Shown here: in pieces, positions 1-8,646 of the stretch
Position numbering within the stretch: position 1 is the first letter of the stretch
Layout: each line of letters begins with the position of its first letter
Assembly (NCBI GenBank): GCA_003599865.1
Contig: QZKS01000028.1
Location: 1-64,000 of the forward strand
Length of the DNA stretch: 64,000 nt
Direction of reading: 5' to 3'
Source of the DNA: Desulfobacteraceae bacterium
GTDB lineage: Bacteria > Desulfobacterota > Desulfobacteria > Desulfobacterales > SURF-7
The notes under the pieces: model-generated
The model's database searches: none
The model's input: only the letters and a program-made list of their open reading frames with translations
Told to the model about the DNA's origin: nothing
Position numbers and translations under genes: made by a program

Positions 1-2
1 CA

Positions 3-50
3 TGGAAAAACAAAGAAGGAAAAACGCTTAAAGAGCTTGAATCCATATAA
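3..50 (+). CDS. 3' end of a cassette-borne ORF (partial)
   Basis: Frame 3 is open from the window edge and encodes ...KEGKTLKELESI before a TAA at 48-50. The stop codon lies inside the first core (TAAC) of the attC-like site that follows, which is a common arrangement in integron gene cassettes. Only 15 codons are visible, so the product cannot be named and the frame is inferred from the lysine/glutamate-rich reading and the stop position. Confidence 0.4.
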   Translation, partial: WKNKEGKTLKELESI

Positions 51-105
51 CCTCCGCGTCCAAGGGTCGGCGATCGGCATGCCGCTCGTAACGCGGGCGT
101 TGGGC
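46..105 (+). other. attC-like integron recombination site
   Basis: A ~60 bp imperfect inverted repeat runs from ATATAAC to GTTGGGC; the latter fits the R' core consensus GTTRRRY exactly. The arms pair as AAC/GTT, CCGCGT/ACGCGG and CGGC/GCCG, separated by unpaired stretches (CT/GC and CCAAGGGT/CTCGTA), as in the folded single strand recognised by IntI integrases. The orientation places the upstream ORF fragment as the cassette body and the next gene downstream of the junction. No integrase gene is in the window. Confidence 0.65.
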
Positions 106-157
106 TTTTTTCTCGCAAGTTGAAAACTGAAATGTTTGGATTTAAATAGGAGGGCAA

Positions 158-1396
158 GTGTTTTCGTCGTATGATGTAATAGTGCAGTGGAAATCTGATT
201 CCATCTCAAAAAAATGGTTACCTACTACCTTGCAGCAGGTAGGATGGTCTGAAGAACAGTTTGAAGCAGTTCTATCTGACAATCCACAACTATTAGGGCT
301 GGAATCGAGGCGTTCAGGGATTAGAGGTCCTTATGCATCTTTTCGTCAGCTTCATCTGAGGACACCACAAGGCCGTCCAGTAATACCAGATATCGTATTC
401 CTTACAGCTAGTGGTCATGTCGTTATTGTAGAAGTTAAACGGCATGGCAACGAAGAATTAAAAGACCGAAGGGTAATTGCACAGGCAATCGATTATGCCG
501 CTTCGTTCTCTGCCCTAAATGAAAACCAAATCATAAGGTTATTTAATCCTGGGCATAGCCCAAACTGTAGTTGGCCTGAACTAATTCAAGAACTTTTTCC
601 CTTAGAGCCTGAATATGACGAATTAGCCTTTGAACTCTTATCTCGCTTTTCTTCGGGCAATTTGAATATTGTAATTGCGTGTGATAAGGCACCGTTCGGC
701 CTGAATGAGCTGGTAAAGGGTGTGGCCAAACAATCCTCCCTTGAATTTGATTTAAATCTTGTAGAAGTAGCACCCTATGTCAAGGAAAACTCTCCACCAA
801 CAGAAATATTTTTTATTCCAAAAACCCGTCTACTTACTGAAATTGTTGCGCGAACGGCCGTTACCGTTAAATACCTTCCAAGCGACACTGAGCCGTCCGT
901 TGAAATTCAAATGACTGACATTGAAGATATTGAAGAGAATATTCGAGCAAATGAAGCTCGACAAACCAGGAGTGGGAAAATTTGGAATGATGAAGAAATA
1001 TTTGAGGCGTTCACAAATGATGAAAATGATGCTGCCAAAGAACTTTTTATGTTTGCAAAACAGAACAGTGCAGAAGGTAGGATTACAAGCACTGGTAAGA
1101 AAATAAAACCTTGTTTTGGCTTTTATGTCAGTGGATCTTCCGGGCGCGGGGCCGAACGTGCCTTACAGATATTTCGATACGATTATGGGTCCATAAATTT
1201 ACATTTTTACCTTAATTTCGCCAGAACGCTCGCATCTGAACAAATATTTCAGGAATTTATCGACCGCTTGAATAATATTTTCGGCAATGAAATTGAAACA
1301 ACCTTAAAAGAACCATCAATTGCGTTGTCAGTCGTTTACGGGAAAATACAGGAATTCAAGGAGTTGATGCTTTGGTTTAAAGGTGCTGTTCGGTAG
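158..1396 (+). CDS. Putative PD-(D/E)XK nuclease-like protein
   Basis: Hypothetical protein of 412 aa, starting at GTG with a strong AGGAGG seven bases or so upstream. Around residues 76-113 it has a PD-(D/E)XK-type core: PDIVF (D78), a hydrophobic strand ending in VEVKR (E92, K94), then an AQAIDYA helix (Q109, Y113). This is the layout of NucS/DUF91-like and restriction-type nucleases. The C-terminal half (about 230-412) is unassigned. It starts 52 nt after the attC-like core, so it may be cassette DNA, but no attC was found after its stop. The cellular role is unknown; defence or DNA repair are possibilities only. Confidence 0.6.
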   Translation: MFSSYDVIVQWKSDSISKKWLPTTLQQVGWSEEQFEAVLSDNPQLLGLESRRSGIRGPYASFRQLHLRTPQGRPVIPDIVFLTASGHVVIVEVKRHGNEELKDRRVIAQAIDYAASFSALNENQIIRLFNPGHSPNCSWPELIQELFPLEPEYDELAFELLSRFSSGNLNIVIACDKAPFGLNELVKGVAKQSSLEFDLNLVEVAPYVKENSPPTEIFFIPKTRLLTEIVARTAVTVKYLPSDTEPSVEIQMTDIEDIEENIRANEARQTRSGKIWNDEEIFEAFTNDENDAAKELFMFAKQNSAEGRITSTGKKIKPCFGFYVSGSSGRGAERALQIFRYDYGSINLHFYLNFARTLASEQIFQEFIDRLNNIFGNEIETTLKEPSIALSVVYGKIQEFKELMLWFKGAVR

Positions 1397-1417
1397 CAGC
1401 AAAATCTCTATGACCGG

Positions 1418-1574
1418 TGGGGACGTTGTTGACAAATTATACAAAATACAAAAACCAGGCAGTTAAGAAAATTCTCTTCAAAATCATAGTCCGCCCCAAA
1501 AAAAACCGGACACCCGTTTAAACCGATTTTTCCCGAATTCGAAAATCCCTGGATCAAAATGAACACGTCCCCAT
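1418..1574. repeat. Short element bounded by inverted repeats (MITE-like?)
   Basis: TGGGGACGTTGTT at 1418-1430 and the reverse complement of GAACACGTCCCCA at 1561-1573 form imperfect ~13 bp inverted ends around a ~157 bp noncoding stretch containing AT-rich sequence. It lies between the nuclease-like gene and the antitoxin gene. It could be a relic of a small transposable element or a coincidental repeat; no transposase reading frame is present. Confidence 0.3.
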
Positions 1575-1596
1575 TGATGTAAGGAGGTCGGGCTTT

Positions 1597-1827
1597 ATGA
1601 AAGCAAAAGAATTAGATAAAAAATTTGAAGAAGGAAAGAGCGTGTTAGAAAATTGTGACTTATCAAAAGCGAGACGGCCAAACCATGAACAAAAAAGGGT
1701 AAACGTCGATTTCCCACAATGGATGATTCAGTCATTGGATAAAGAGGCCAAGCGCCTTGGTGTCCCTCGTCAATCCATTATTAAAATGTGGCTTGCAGAA
1801 AGATTAAACAAATCCCCCCAAGTGTAA
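1597..1827 (+). CDS. CopG/BrnA-family antitoxin-like protein (orphan)
   Basis: A 76-aa protein starting at ATG behind AAGGAGG. The C-terminal half (KRVNVDFPQWMIQSLDKEA, then LGVPRQSIIKMWLAERL) reads as a ribbon-helix-helix DNA-binding domain: a short beta strand followed by two helices. The N-terminal MKAKELDKKFEEGKSV is typical of BrnA-like CopG antitoxins. In those modules a BrnT-type toxin normally lies directly upstream, but the ~200 bp upstream encodes none, so this is an orphan or a solitary regulator. It sits in the accessory region at the left edge. Confidence 0.75.
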   Translation: MKAKELDKKFEEGKSVLENCDLSKARRPNHEQKRVNVDFPQWMIQSLDKEAKRLGVPRQSIIKMWLAERLNKSPQV

Positions 1828-1834
1828 ATATTCG

Positions 1835-1880
1835 AACCGGCCAACCGGCAACCGGCAACGGGCAAACCGGCCAACCGCCC
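1835..1880. repeat. Imperfect AACCGGC tandem repeat
   Basis: The 60-bp gap between the convergent antitoxin and SDR genes is built of repeated AACCGGC/CAACCGG units (about five copies, imperfect). It has no obvious coding content. Because AACCGGCCAACCGG-type sequence is partly self-complementary it could form a hairpin, but there is no U-tract to make it a standard terminator. Confidence 0.5.
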
Positions 1881-1887
1881 TTCCCCC

Positions 1888-2706
1888 CTACCCTTTCGGC
1901 CCCTTGTAGCATTGCCGGATAATCAGATCCGATGTCCAGCGGGTCAGGGACGGGAAATACCGGTTCAGGATTTCAAAAAGCCGTGTGATTGCTCCGGGGA
2001 TGATCAGGTATTTGTCCTTTTCGATTCCGCGGATAATCTCATCAGCGACCTTTTCAAGACTGAGCACGGGGATGGTCTGCACGATTTTTCGGTTTTCGGC
2101 TGTCCGGTAGGTGTTTAACTGATCCACCATGGGCGAGGTGAATTCCGCGGGGCATACCAGATGGAATCGGATGTTCTGCGGTTTCAGTTCCACCCGGAGG
2201 GATTGGGTCAGCCCGGTGACCGCATGCTTGGAAGAGCAGTATGGGCTGTATCCGAAGGTTCCCATCAGTCCGGCCATGGAACAGATATTGACAATCCGGC
2301 CCTGACCTTTCTTCTGAAAATACGGCAGGACCGCCTTGATCCAGTACAGGGTTCCGAAAAAATTGGTATCCATGACCTTTTGGAATGTTTCAAGCGGGAG
2401 TTTCTCGAAATAATTTTCACTGATGATTCCGGCGGAGTTGATCAGGATATCCGGAATGCCGATGGTTTCGACGATCCGGCGGCCTGTCTGTTCAACCGAA
2501 GAAGGATCGCATACATCGCTTTGAAAGGCTTCAACCCTGACCTTATGGGCGGTGGCTGACGGAATGTTTTTGACGACGGATTGCAGCCTTGCCTGATCCC
2601 GCGCAACCAATGCCAGGTTGGCGCCTTTTGCCGCCAGACGGTATGCCAGCTCTTCGCCAAGACCGGATGAGCCGCCGGTGATGATGATGTTTTTCCCTTC
2701 AAACAT
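1888..2706 (-). CDS. Short-chain dehydrogenase/reductase (SDR)
   Basis: Classical SDR of 272 aa. The N-terminus has the cofactor motif TGGSSGLG (from T10), followed by an NSAG variant of the NNAG strand motif, the catalytic serine in NICSMAG, and YCSSK matching YxxxK. It therefore should reduce or oxidise a hydroxyl/keto group with NAD(P)H. A long C-terminal segment with hydrophobic stretches (LIIPGAITRLFEIL) recalls 3-ketodihydrosphingosine reductase-like SDRs, but the substrate cannot be read from sequence. AGGAG precedes the ATG. It follows the enoyl-CoA isomerase gene by 33 bp and is likely in the same transcript. Confidence 0.85.
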   Translation of the reverse strand: MFEGKNIIITGGSSGLGEELAYRLAAKGANLALVARDQARLQSVVKNIPSATAHKVRVEAFQSDVCDPSSVEQTGRRIVETIGIPDILINSAGIISENYFEKLPLETFQKVMDTNFFGTLYWIKAVLPYFQKKGQGRIVNICSMAGLMGTFGYSPYCSSKHAVTGLTQSLRVELKPQNIRFHLVCPAEFTSPMVDQLNTYRTAENRKIVQTIPVLSLEKVADEIIRGIEKDKYLIIPGAITRLFEILNRYFPSLTRWTSDLIIRQCYKGPKG

Positions 2707-2739
2707 GAGACTGTTCTCCTGTGATCCACCCTCTTTCCA

Positions 2740-3462
2740 CTATGGCGTCAGCATAAAAACCGGCGGGTCCAGATATTTCGGATCTTCCTTTTCCATGGCG
2801 TCGGTGATGTGCCTGTAGGTCCGTATTTTCATTTCCTTCAATGTCTTTCGGGGTTTGTGAAACTGCTTGGCAAACCCGATGGCTTCCTGAAGCGTGCTTT
2901 CCGCACTGTCGCAGGCCTTGACCAGAACGTTGTGTTTTTCCAGCTCGGCTGCCCCGACCCTGCGGCCAGACCATTTCATGTCGATAAACAGATGATAGGG
3001 CATGGCTTTTTTCATCCACTGGATCATGGAGGGGGAAAACTGAATGTTCAGATCCACCTCCGGCAGGCACATATAGCCCCTGTCGGACCGCATGAACCGG
3101 AAATCGCAGGCACCGGCCAGCATGGCGCCGTTGCCAAAGGCATGGCCGGTAATGGCGGCGACGGACGGGAACGGGCACATGATCAGGAAACGGAAGATCT
3201 CGTTCATCTCGTACAGCCATTTGCTGACCGCTTCCATATCCCTGGCCTGAAACCGTTCCATCATCCACATGACATCCACGCCCAGGCACCAGTTTTTGGG
3301 ATCATCGGAGGCCAGCACCAGGGCATGCACATCCGTGTCCTCCATCATTTCATCAAAAGCGGTTTTCATGGCGGTTGAAAAGGCCGGGTTATGGCGGTTT
3401 TCGCCGTTGGTCATTGTCAGGACAGCCACATTTTCCTGTTTTTCCCATTTTACAATCGACAT
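2740..3462 (-). CDS. Enoyl-CoA hydratase/isomerase family protein
   Basis: The ORF track extends to 3741, but the family N-terminus begins at the ATG at 3462 (MSIVKWEKQENVAVLTMTNG) behind GGAAAGGA, giving 240 aa. Crotonase features are present: the oxyanion-hole segment ITGHAFGNGAMLAGACDF and an acidic residue in MCLPEVDLNI in the catalytic region. The FMRSDRG...PEVDL block resembles delta(3)-enoyl-CoA isomerases more than hydratases. It would act on acyl-CoA intermediates of fatty-acid metabolism. It sits between prfC and an SDR, all on the minus strand. Confidence 0.8.
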   Translation of the reverse strand: MSIVKWEKQENVAVLTMTNGENRHNPAFSTAMKTAFDEMMEDTDVHALVLASDDPKNWCLGVDVMWMMERFQARDMEAVSKWLYEMNEIFRFLIMCPFPSVAAITGHAFGNGAMLAGACDFRFMRSDRGYMCLPEVDLNIQFSPSMIQWMKKAMPYHLFIDMKWSGRRVGAAELEKHNVLVKACDSAESTLQEAIGFAKQFHKPRKTLKEMKIRTYRHITDAMEKEDPKYLDPPVFMLTP

Positions 3463-3571
3463 ATCTTTTCCTTTCCAGATTTTTATAAAGAGATGGTTGG
3501 CCTGTTTGCCGGTTATCGTGAAAATTTCATTAGCACATATGGAACGGGGAGTAAACAGGGCAGACGCATCT

Positions 3572-5161
3572 TCACTGGTCACTGATTTCCCGGGTTTTGT
3601 GGAAGATGATATCCGGCCACTGTTCCATGCAATAGCCAAGCTGCCAATCACTGGTTGTGAGATACGCAAGGGTTCCTTCCGCATCCAGGGCGATATTGGA
3701 ACGATTTTTCTGCCGGAACTCCAATAGCTTTTTGGAATCATCGCACGTTACCCACCGGGCCACATTATAGTGAACCGATTCATAGACCGCATCCACACCA
3801 TACTCGGTCCGGAGGCGCTCCATGGTGATATCGAACTGCAGAATTCCCACTGCGCCCAGGATATATTCGTTATGGACAACCGGCCGGAAAAATTGCACAA
3901 CCCCTTCTTCGGCAAGCTGTGTCAGCCCTTTTTGAAGATGCTTCATCTTCAGGGGATTTTTCAGAATGACCTTTTTGAAAAATTCCGGGGCAAAGTTCGG
4001 TATCCCGGTAAACTGAAGCGGTTCTTTTTCCGAAAACGTATCCCCGATTTTGATGGTGCCGTGATTGTGAATCCCGATGATATCCCCCGGGTAGGCCTCG
4101 GTTACGTTTTCCCGTTCGTTTGCCATGAATATGGTGGCATTGGCCAGGGTGACTTCCTTGCCGATGCGATGGTGGAAGGCTTTCATGCCTTTGGTGAATT
4201 TTCCGGAACAGATTCGGAAAAAGGCGATCCGGTCCCGGTGGGCAGGGTCCATGTTGGCCTGGATTTTAAAGGTAAAACCGGAAAACGCCTCCTCATACGG
4301 GGAAACCATCCGGGTAACCGTCTGCCGGGGAACCGGGGACGGCGCCATCTCGATAAACGTATCCAGGAGTTCCTGAACACCGAAATTGTTGATGGCGCTT
4401 CCGAAAAATACCGGGGTCTGGTTGCCCTTCAGGTAATGATCCAGATCAAACGGATCGGCAGCCCCCTCGATCAGATCAATGTCTTCACGCAGTTCGTCTG
4501 CCTGACTGCCGAGAACCTCGTCAAGCTTTGTATCCGACAGATCCTTGATCAGGATTCCGTCCGCGCTTCCGGTTACCTTGCCCGGATTAAACAGATGCAG
4601 TTCTTTTTTATACAGGTTATATACACCCTTGAATCGTTTGCCCATTCCAATGGGCCATGAAAGCGGGGTGCATTCAATCTGCAATTTCTCTTCGATATCG
4701 CCCAGAATATCCAGAGGCGCCATCCCCTCGCGATCCAGTTTGTTGATAAAGGTCATGATCGGGGTGTTGCGCATCCGGCATACGGCCATCAGTTTTTCGG
4801 TCTGGGTTTCCACACCCTTGGCACTGTCGATCACCATGAGGGCGCTGTCGACAGCCGTAAGCACACGATAGGTGTCTTCGGAAAAGTCCTGATGCCCGGG
4901 GGTATCCAGCAGGTTGATCTGAAAATCCTTATATTCGAATTTCATCACCGATGTGGTGACGGAAATGCCGCGTTCCCGTTCGATTGCCATCCAGTCACTG
5001 ACAGCGTAGCGTCCTGCTTTCCGGGCTTTTACCGCACCGGCCTGCCGAATCGCACCGCCATATAACAGCAGTTTCTCGGTCAATGTCGTCTTGCCGGCAT
5101 CCGGATGACTGATAATCCCGAAGGTTCTTCTCTTGTCGATCTCTTTTTTATGCGTATTCAT
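3572..5161 (-). CDS. prfC: Peptide chain release factor 3
   Basis: Translational GTPase of 529 aa, the usual RF3 length, which recycles RF1/RF2 from the ribosome after termination. The G1 motif is [12 protein letters not shown], the switch region contains [14 protein letters not shown]3 is DTPGHQDF and G4 is NKLD. The early [14 protein letters not shown] segment is characteristic of RF3 rather than EF-G. The protein appears complete. It is the promoter-proximal gene of a minus-strand run with the isomerase and SDR genes, 109 bp apart from the next gene. Confidence 0.95.
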   Translation of the reverse strand: MNTHKKEIDKRRTFGIISHPDAGKTTLTEKLLLYGGAIRQAGAVKARKAGRYAVSDWMAIERERGISVTTSVMKFEYKDFQINLLDTPGHQDFSEDTYRVLTAVDSALMVIDSAKGVETQTEKLMAVCRMRNTPIMTFINKLDREGMAPLDILGDIEEKLQIECTPLSWPIGMGKRFKGVYNLYKKELHLFNPGKVTGSADGILIKDLSDTKLDEVLGSQADELREDIDLIEGAADPFDLDHYLKGNQTPVFFGSAINNFGVQELLDTFIEMAPSPVPRQTVTRMVSPYEEAFSGFTFKIQANMDPAHRDRIAFFRICSGKFTKGMKAFHHRIGKEVTLANATIFMANERENVTEAYPGDIIGIHNHGTIKIGDTFSEKEPLQFTGIPNFAPEFFKKVILKNPLKMKHLQKGLTQLAEEGVVQFFRPVVHNEYILGAVGILQFDITMERLRTEYGVDAVYESVHYNVARWVTCDDSKKLLEFRQKNRSNIALDAEGTLAYLTTSDWQLGYCMEQWPDIIFHKTREISDQ

Positions 5162-5411
5162 ATTCCGTTTTTCTTCCGTTTATAGCCTTTCCGATCTTCG
5201 TTGCCATGAGGCTCTCATGGACAAACCCGATACGGAAACGATCCTGCGAATATAACCAATCTGATTTTTCTTGCAAGCGTTAAATGCGGATAGAACAGGA
5301 TCACGGATCAAACCGCAACCCGGCCCGAGAGGGATGAAGCATCACGACAACGTATCCGAAAATACGAGCGCAAAACAGATACATCATGAAGGATGGGATT
5401 TGTTTAGAGGA

Positions 5412-5570
5412 TTACTTGATCTCTCTGTCCGGCAATCCCTTGCGGCGGCGAATCACTTTGACGCCGCTGGATCGTTCCTCTGCCGTATAATGATTATTCT
5501 GCAACTGATCCTCGTTAACACACATCTGACGCAGTCGGGCTTCCAGTTTTTTTCTTTTGCTCTCGTCCAT
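5412..5570 (-). CDS. Small basic protein, 52 aa (not in ORF track)
   Basis: An ATG at 5570 preceded by AAAAGGAAT opens a 52-codon frame: MDESKRKKLEARLRQMCVNE..., ending ...SGVKVIRRRKGLPDREIK. It is below the ORF-track threshold. The composition looks coding (charged, no low-complexity), the ribosome binding site is good, and the C-terminal VIRRRKG motif looks like a conserved tail. It is probably a soluble small protein; function unknown. It lies upstream of prfC on the same strand, about 250 bp away. Confidence 0.55.
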   Translation of the reverse strand: MDESKRKKLEARLRQMCVNEDQLQNNHYTAEERSSGVKVIRRRKGLPDREIK

Positions 5571-6138
5571 TATTCCTTTTACCTAGTATTTTGAAATGTT
5601 GCCATGCGCAATCGTTACGCGGGTGAAAATGTATCCGTAGAATGATCCATACGTGGAACTGCTGTGCGCAAATTCATGATTTTCAACGAATCAGAAAGAA
5701 GACTTGTTTCGTAATCGGTGTTCGACCGGGGATGAAATCAGACAAAGATGCAGTCAGCAGCTTTTCTTTCCAAAACAATCTGAAAAAATCATACAAAAAA
5801 ACGGGGCACAATCGCAAAAACAGATGTCAAGTCGAGCAGTAGACCAGATGGAGAATAAACAGCACAGAGCAGGCGAACCCAGATTCTGTTTTGCGACTGA
5901 TACCCGATTTGAGGAAATCTCTATATTAGATTTTCCGGATATGCAAGGAAAAACGAACGGCCTCTGTTTTTTTCCGGATCTTTCCATCCGGCGGTGTCCC
6001 GTTTGCCGGGTTCACATTCCGGCGTCAAGCAAATAGGAATTCATCCATGCCATGATCCGGTCTGCATCCGACATGGTTGACACTTTTCCGGCAGTATGCA
6101 AAAGTCAGCAGGATGCTTTATTCAAGGAGGAAAGCCTG
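5571..6138. other. Intergenic stretch without a supported gene
   Basis: About 570 bp between the 52-aa minus-strand gene and the TPR gene. Reading frames here (such as 5704-6036 plus and 5754-5987 minus) lack ribosome binding sites and have compositions unlike proteins. The 3' end holds the AAGGAGG ribosome binding site for the TPR gene at about 6125-6131. I see no RNA gene or repeat. Confidence 0.5.
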
Positions 6139-7335
6139 ATGGGATTCTTATCGTTGTTTACGGGAAAATCACCGGAACAGATTGAAGAAAAAGCGGACTC
6201 GCTGTTTCATGACGGGGAATACGGGCCGGCGAAAATAGAATATGAAAAAGCCCTTGCCCGGCTTGAGAAACAGCCTGATCCGGACCCGGAAAGCAAGCGC
6301 CGGATGGAAGAAAAAAGAGTTCAATGCAAAGAGCAGCTGGCGTCAAACCATCTTCACCATGCAAAAGAGCTGATCGAGTCGGATTGCCGAAACGATGCTG
6401 CGGAACTGCTGCAGCTTGCCCTGGAACTGACGGCAGATGAGAAACTGACGGCAAGGATACGGGAAGCCCTGAACCGGCTGGCTGATGCAAAACCCCGCAC
6501 CGAAAATGAATATGCCGATCCAACCGAAGAGGACGCTCCCTGGGAAGATGATGAATATTTTACAGCGCTCGTAAACCCCCTTTCCCCGGCGGAACAGGAT
6601 GCTTACCTGGGGTATGGAAAGGAATTCAAAACCGGTTTCATTGCCCTGAATCAGGGGGATTTCAAAACAGCCGTGCAAAATCTCACGGCTGCCCTGAAAA
6701 CGCATTCCTCCCAGAAAACTTTTATTCCCCTGGAGCTTGCCACAGCACACCTGAACCAGGGCGATTACGGCAGGGCCGAATCGTTATTGACCGGATTTTT
6801 AAAAGATTTTCCGGAATCCGTCCGGGCATACCAGCTGCTGTGTGAAATCCTGTGGGAGAACCAAAAATTTCAGGATGCGGAAGCCCTGATCCGGACCTGC
6901 CCGGAAAAACCATCCCAAACCCTTCCCATCCAACTCCTGCTGGGGGAAACCTATTTTCTGTCCGGGGATATGGAAAAAGCCATTGCGTTTTACCAGGATG
7001 TTCTGCAAAAAAGGGAATGGGACAATCTCGTTGCCCAGTCCCTGGCCAGAACGTATGAGGCGGTTGGCCGGAATGCGGAAGCCCGGGATGTATACGGTCA
7101 GATTATCGGAGCCTGTCAGGGGTGCGGACGAAAGATCGATCCCCATGTCAAACAGCGATACGCTGAAACCAGTTTTGAAGCCGGAGACTTCTCCACAAAA
7201 CTTCTGGAGCTGTATTTCAGCCTGACCCAGGAAGATCCGGAAAACCGGTCACACTATTATCGAAAAATCAGCCAAATCTATTCCATGCAGGGCAATGAAA
7301 AGGAAGCCGGGCGGTTTTTGTCTCTGGCAACATAA
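6139..7335 (+). CDS. Tetratricopeptide repeat protein
   Basis: The ORF track starts at 6052, but AAGGAGG directly upstream of the ATG at 6139 (MGFLSLFTGKSPEQIEEKAD) marks the start, giving 398 aa. The sequence is a run of helix-turn-helix TPR units, for example LFHDGEYGPAKIEYEKAL, TAHLNQGDYGRAESLL and YFLSGDMEKAIAFYQDVL. There is no signal peptide, so a cytoplasmic scaffold or assembly role is likely. A CQGCG motif near residue 345 might bind metal. Partner proteins are not indicated by neighbours: the next genes are convergent. Confidence 0.85.
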   Translation: MGFLSLFTGKSPEQIEEKADSLFHDGEYGPAKIEYEKALARLEKQPDPDPESKRRMEEKRVQCKEQLASNHLHHAKELIESDCRNDAAELLQLALELTADEKLTARIREALNRLADAKPRTENEYADPTEEDAPWEDDEYFTALVNPLSPAEQDAYLGYGKEFKTGFIALNQGDFKTAVQNLTAALKTHSSQKTFIPLELATAHLNQGDYGRAESLLTGFLKDFPESVRAYQLLCEILWENQKFQDAEALIRTCPEKPSQTLPIQLLLGETYFLSGDMEKAIAFYQDVLQKREWDNLVAQSLARTYEAVGRNAEARDVYGQIIGACQGCGRKIDPHVKQRYAETSFEAGDFSTKLLELYFSLTQEDPENRSHYYRKISQIYSMQGNEKEAGRFLSLAT

Positions 7336-7341
7336 CATGAT

Positions 7342-8646
7342 TTACCGGTAGGCGCTCAGATCCAGGCTGGTTCCGGAAAGATTACGCTGAAAGGTGATTC
7401 CGGCTGTCCGGTCAATGGACAAAAACAGGGCGTCGTTGTTGAATTCCAGGGTCGTGGTTCCAAGGTTGACCCGTGTGACAGACGCTGAATCCGGACTGAT
7501 TGTCCCGGTAAAGCTGTTCATATCCGCGGTAATGGTTCCATTGACATCATAGGAACCCATGGAGAATGTCACCAGCTGACGGTTATCGTTGTCTTCCATA
7601 TTTTCAAATGCAAACTGGATGGTGATGCCGGTAACCACCAGGGGCTCCTGGGATGACGAGCCAATGGAAACATTCTCCCAATCCTGATCCCATCCATACC
7701 CGTTGCCGTTGTCATAATATCCCATCTTGATGCTGTCCACCGTAGCATAAGTTTCAACCGCAATTCCCAGATTGATGGTCACAGTATTTTCATCCACCAG
7801 ATACTCAAACGTCTCGTCATTGTTCGGAATGGTGATATTGCAGACCGGCATATTCAGATTGTCGATGAGCATTGGGCCGAAATCATTTCCTCCGATTCCG
7901 ATATTTTCCATCCCGATATCTCCCTGCATGGGAAGACTGAGGCCGATTCCGTCCGGCAGGATATCGATTGCAGCCGGATTTCCGGCTTCATAAAAACCCA
8001 CCCTGAATTCACCGTTGGATTCCCAGGTAACCGGATTGGCCGGATCACCGGTGATGGTTTCCGACAGCATCATGCCGGAAAAAGAGAGCGAATCCCCTTG
8101 AGAATTATAGGTATAGCAAATCTGTTCAATGGTTGTCTCCATCCCGAAATCAAACGCCAATCCGCCATTCAATTGGGAACCCGTGTTCAGGAAAAAACCC
8201 GGAATTTTCATACCCTCGATTGAAAGAGAACCGATCTCCTGATCATTGACCAGGATCTGATCCACCGCAAGATCCATTCCCTGCTCCATGGATTCGCGAT
8301 CATCATACTCAAACGCTTCGTTTACAAAAGACAGATAGGTTTTCCCATAATAAGGACTGGCAGGGTCGGTTACGGTTTTGATGTCCATGAGTGTGAGCGA
8401 AGACAAGGTAAAGGCCAGTGAAAACCCGTTCAGGGTGATGGAGTTTTGGGTATCCGGATCTATAAACCGCACCTGTTCGGTCTGATTCCGGATATGCATC
8501 CCCTCCACCAGTATGGTGATGCCGGACTGCCCTTCCACCCTTGCCATATCGTCATCGGAGAGCTGTTCCAGGGCCATGCAGGACGGCCCCCCATACAGGC
8601 AAAGCATTCCTGCGGATAGGACAATGACGATGAGCTCTTTGATCAA
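7342..8646 (-). CDS. Secreted DUF6160-like beta-rich protein
   Basis: A 434-aa protein with a signal peptide (MIKELIVIVLSAGMLCLYGG...) followed by MALEQLSDDDMARVEGQSGITI, the N-terminal motif seen in DUF6160-type surface/pilus-locus proteins. The rest is rich in beta strands and Asn/Gly/Thr. It is probably exported to the envelope or surface. Its ATG overlaps the stop of the preceding propeller gene by 4 bp, implying translational coupling and a joint function. Domain naming is from memory of the motif and not verified. Confidence 0.65.
   Translation of the reverse strand: MIKELIVIVLSAGMLCLYGGPSCMALEQLSDDDMARVEGQSGITILVEGMHIRNQTEQVRFIDPDTQNSITLNGFSLAFTLSSLTLMDIKTVTDPASPYYGKTYLSFVNEAFEYDDRESMEQGMDLAVDQILVNDQEIGSLSIEGMKIPGFFLNTGSQLNGGLAFDFGMETTIEQICYTYNSQGDSLSFSGMMLSETITGDPANPVTWESNGEFRVGFYEAGNPAAIDILPDGIGLSLPMQGDIGMENIGIGGNDFGPMLIDNLNMPVCNITIPNNDETFEYLVDENTVTINLGIAVETYATVDSIKMGYYDNGNGYGWDQDWENVSIGSSSQEPLVVTGITIQFAFENMEDNDNRQLVTFSMGSYDVNGTITADMNSFTGTISPDSASVTRVNLGTTTLEFNNDALFLSIDRTAGITFQRNLSGTSLDLSAYR

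Noticed and set aside
2699-3289. 196-aa minus-strand frame overlapping the enoyl-CoA isomerase
   Set aside because: Shadow frame of the isomerase gene, without a ribosome binding site or family features.
3770-4660. 296-aa plus-strand frame antisense to prfC
   Set aside because: Long antisense frame over a clear prfC coding sequence; composition is not protein-like.
5704-6036. 110-aa plus-strand frame in the intergenic region
   Set aside because: No ribosome binding site and composition unlike a protein.
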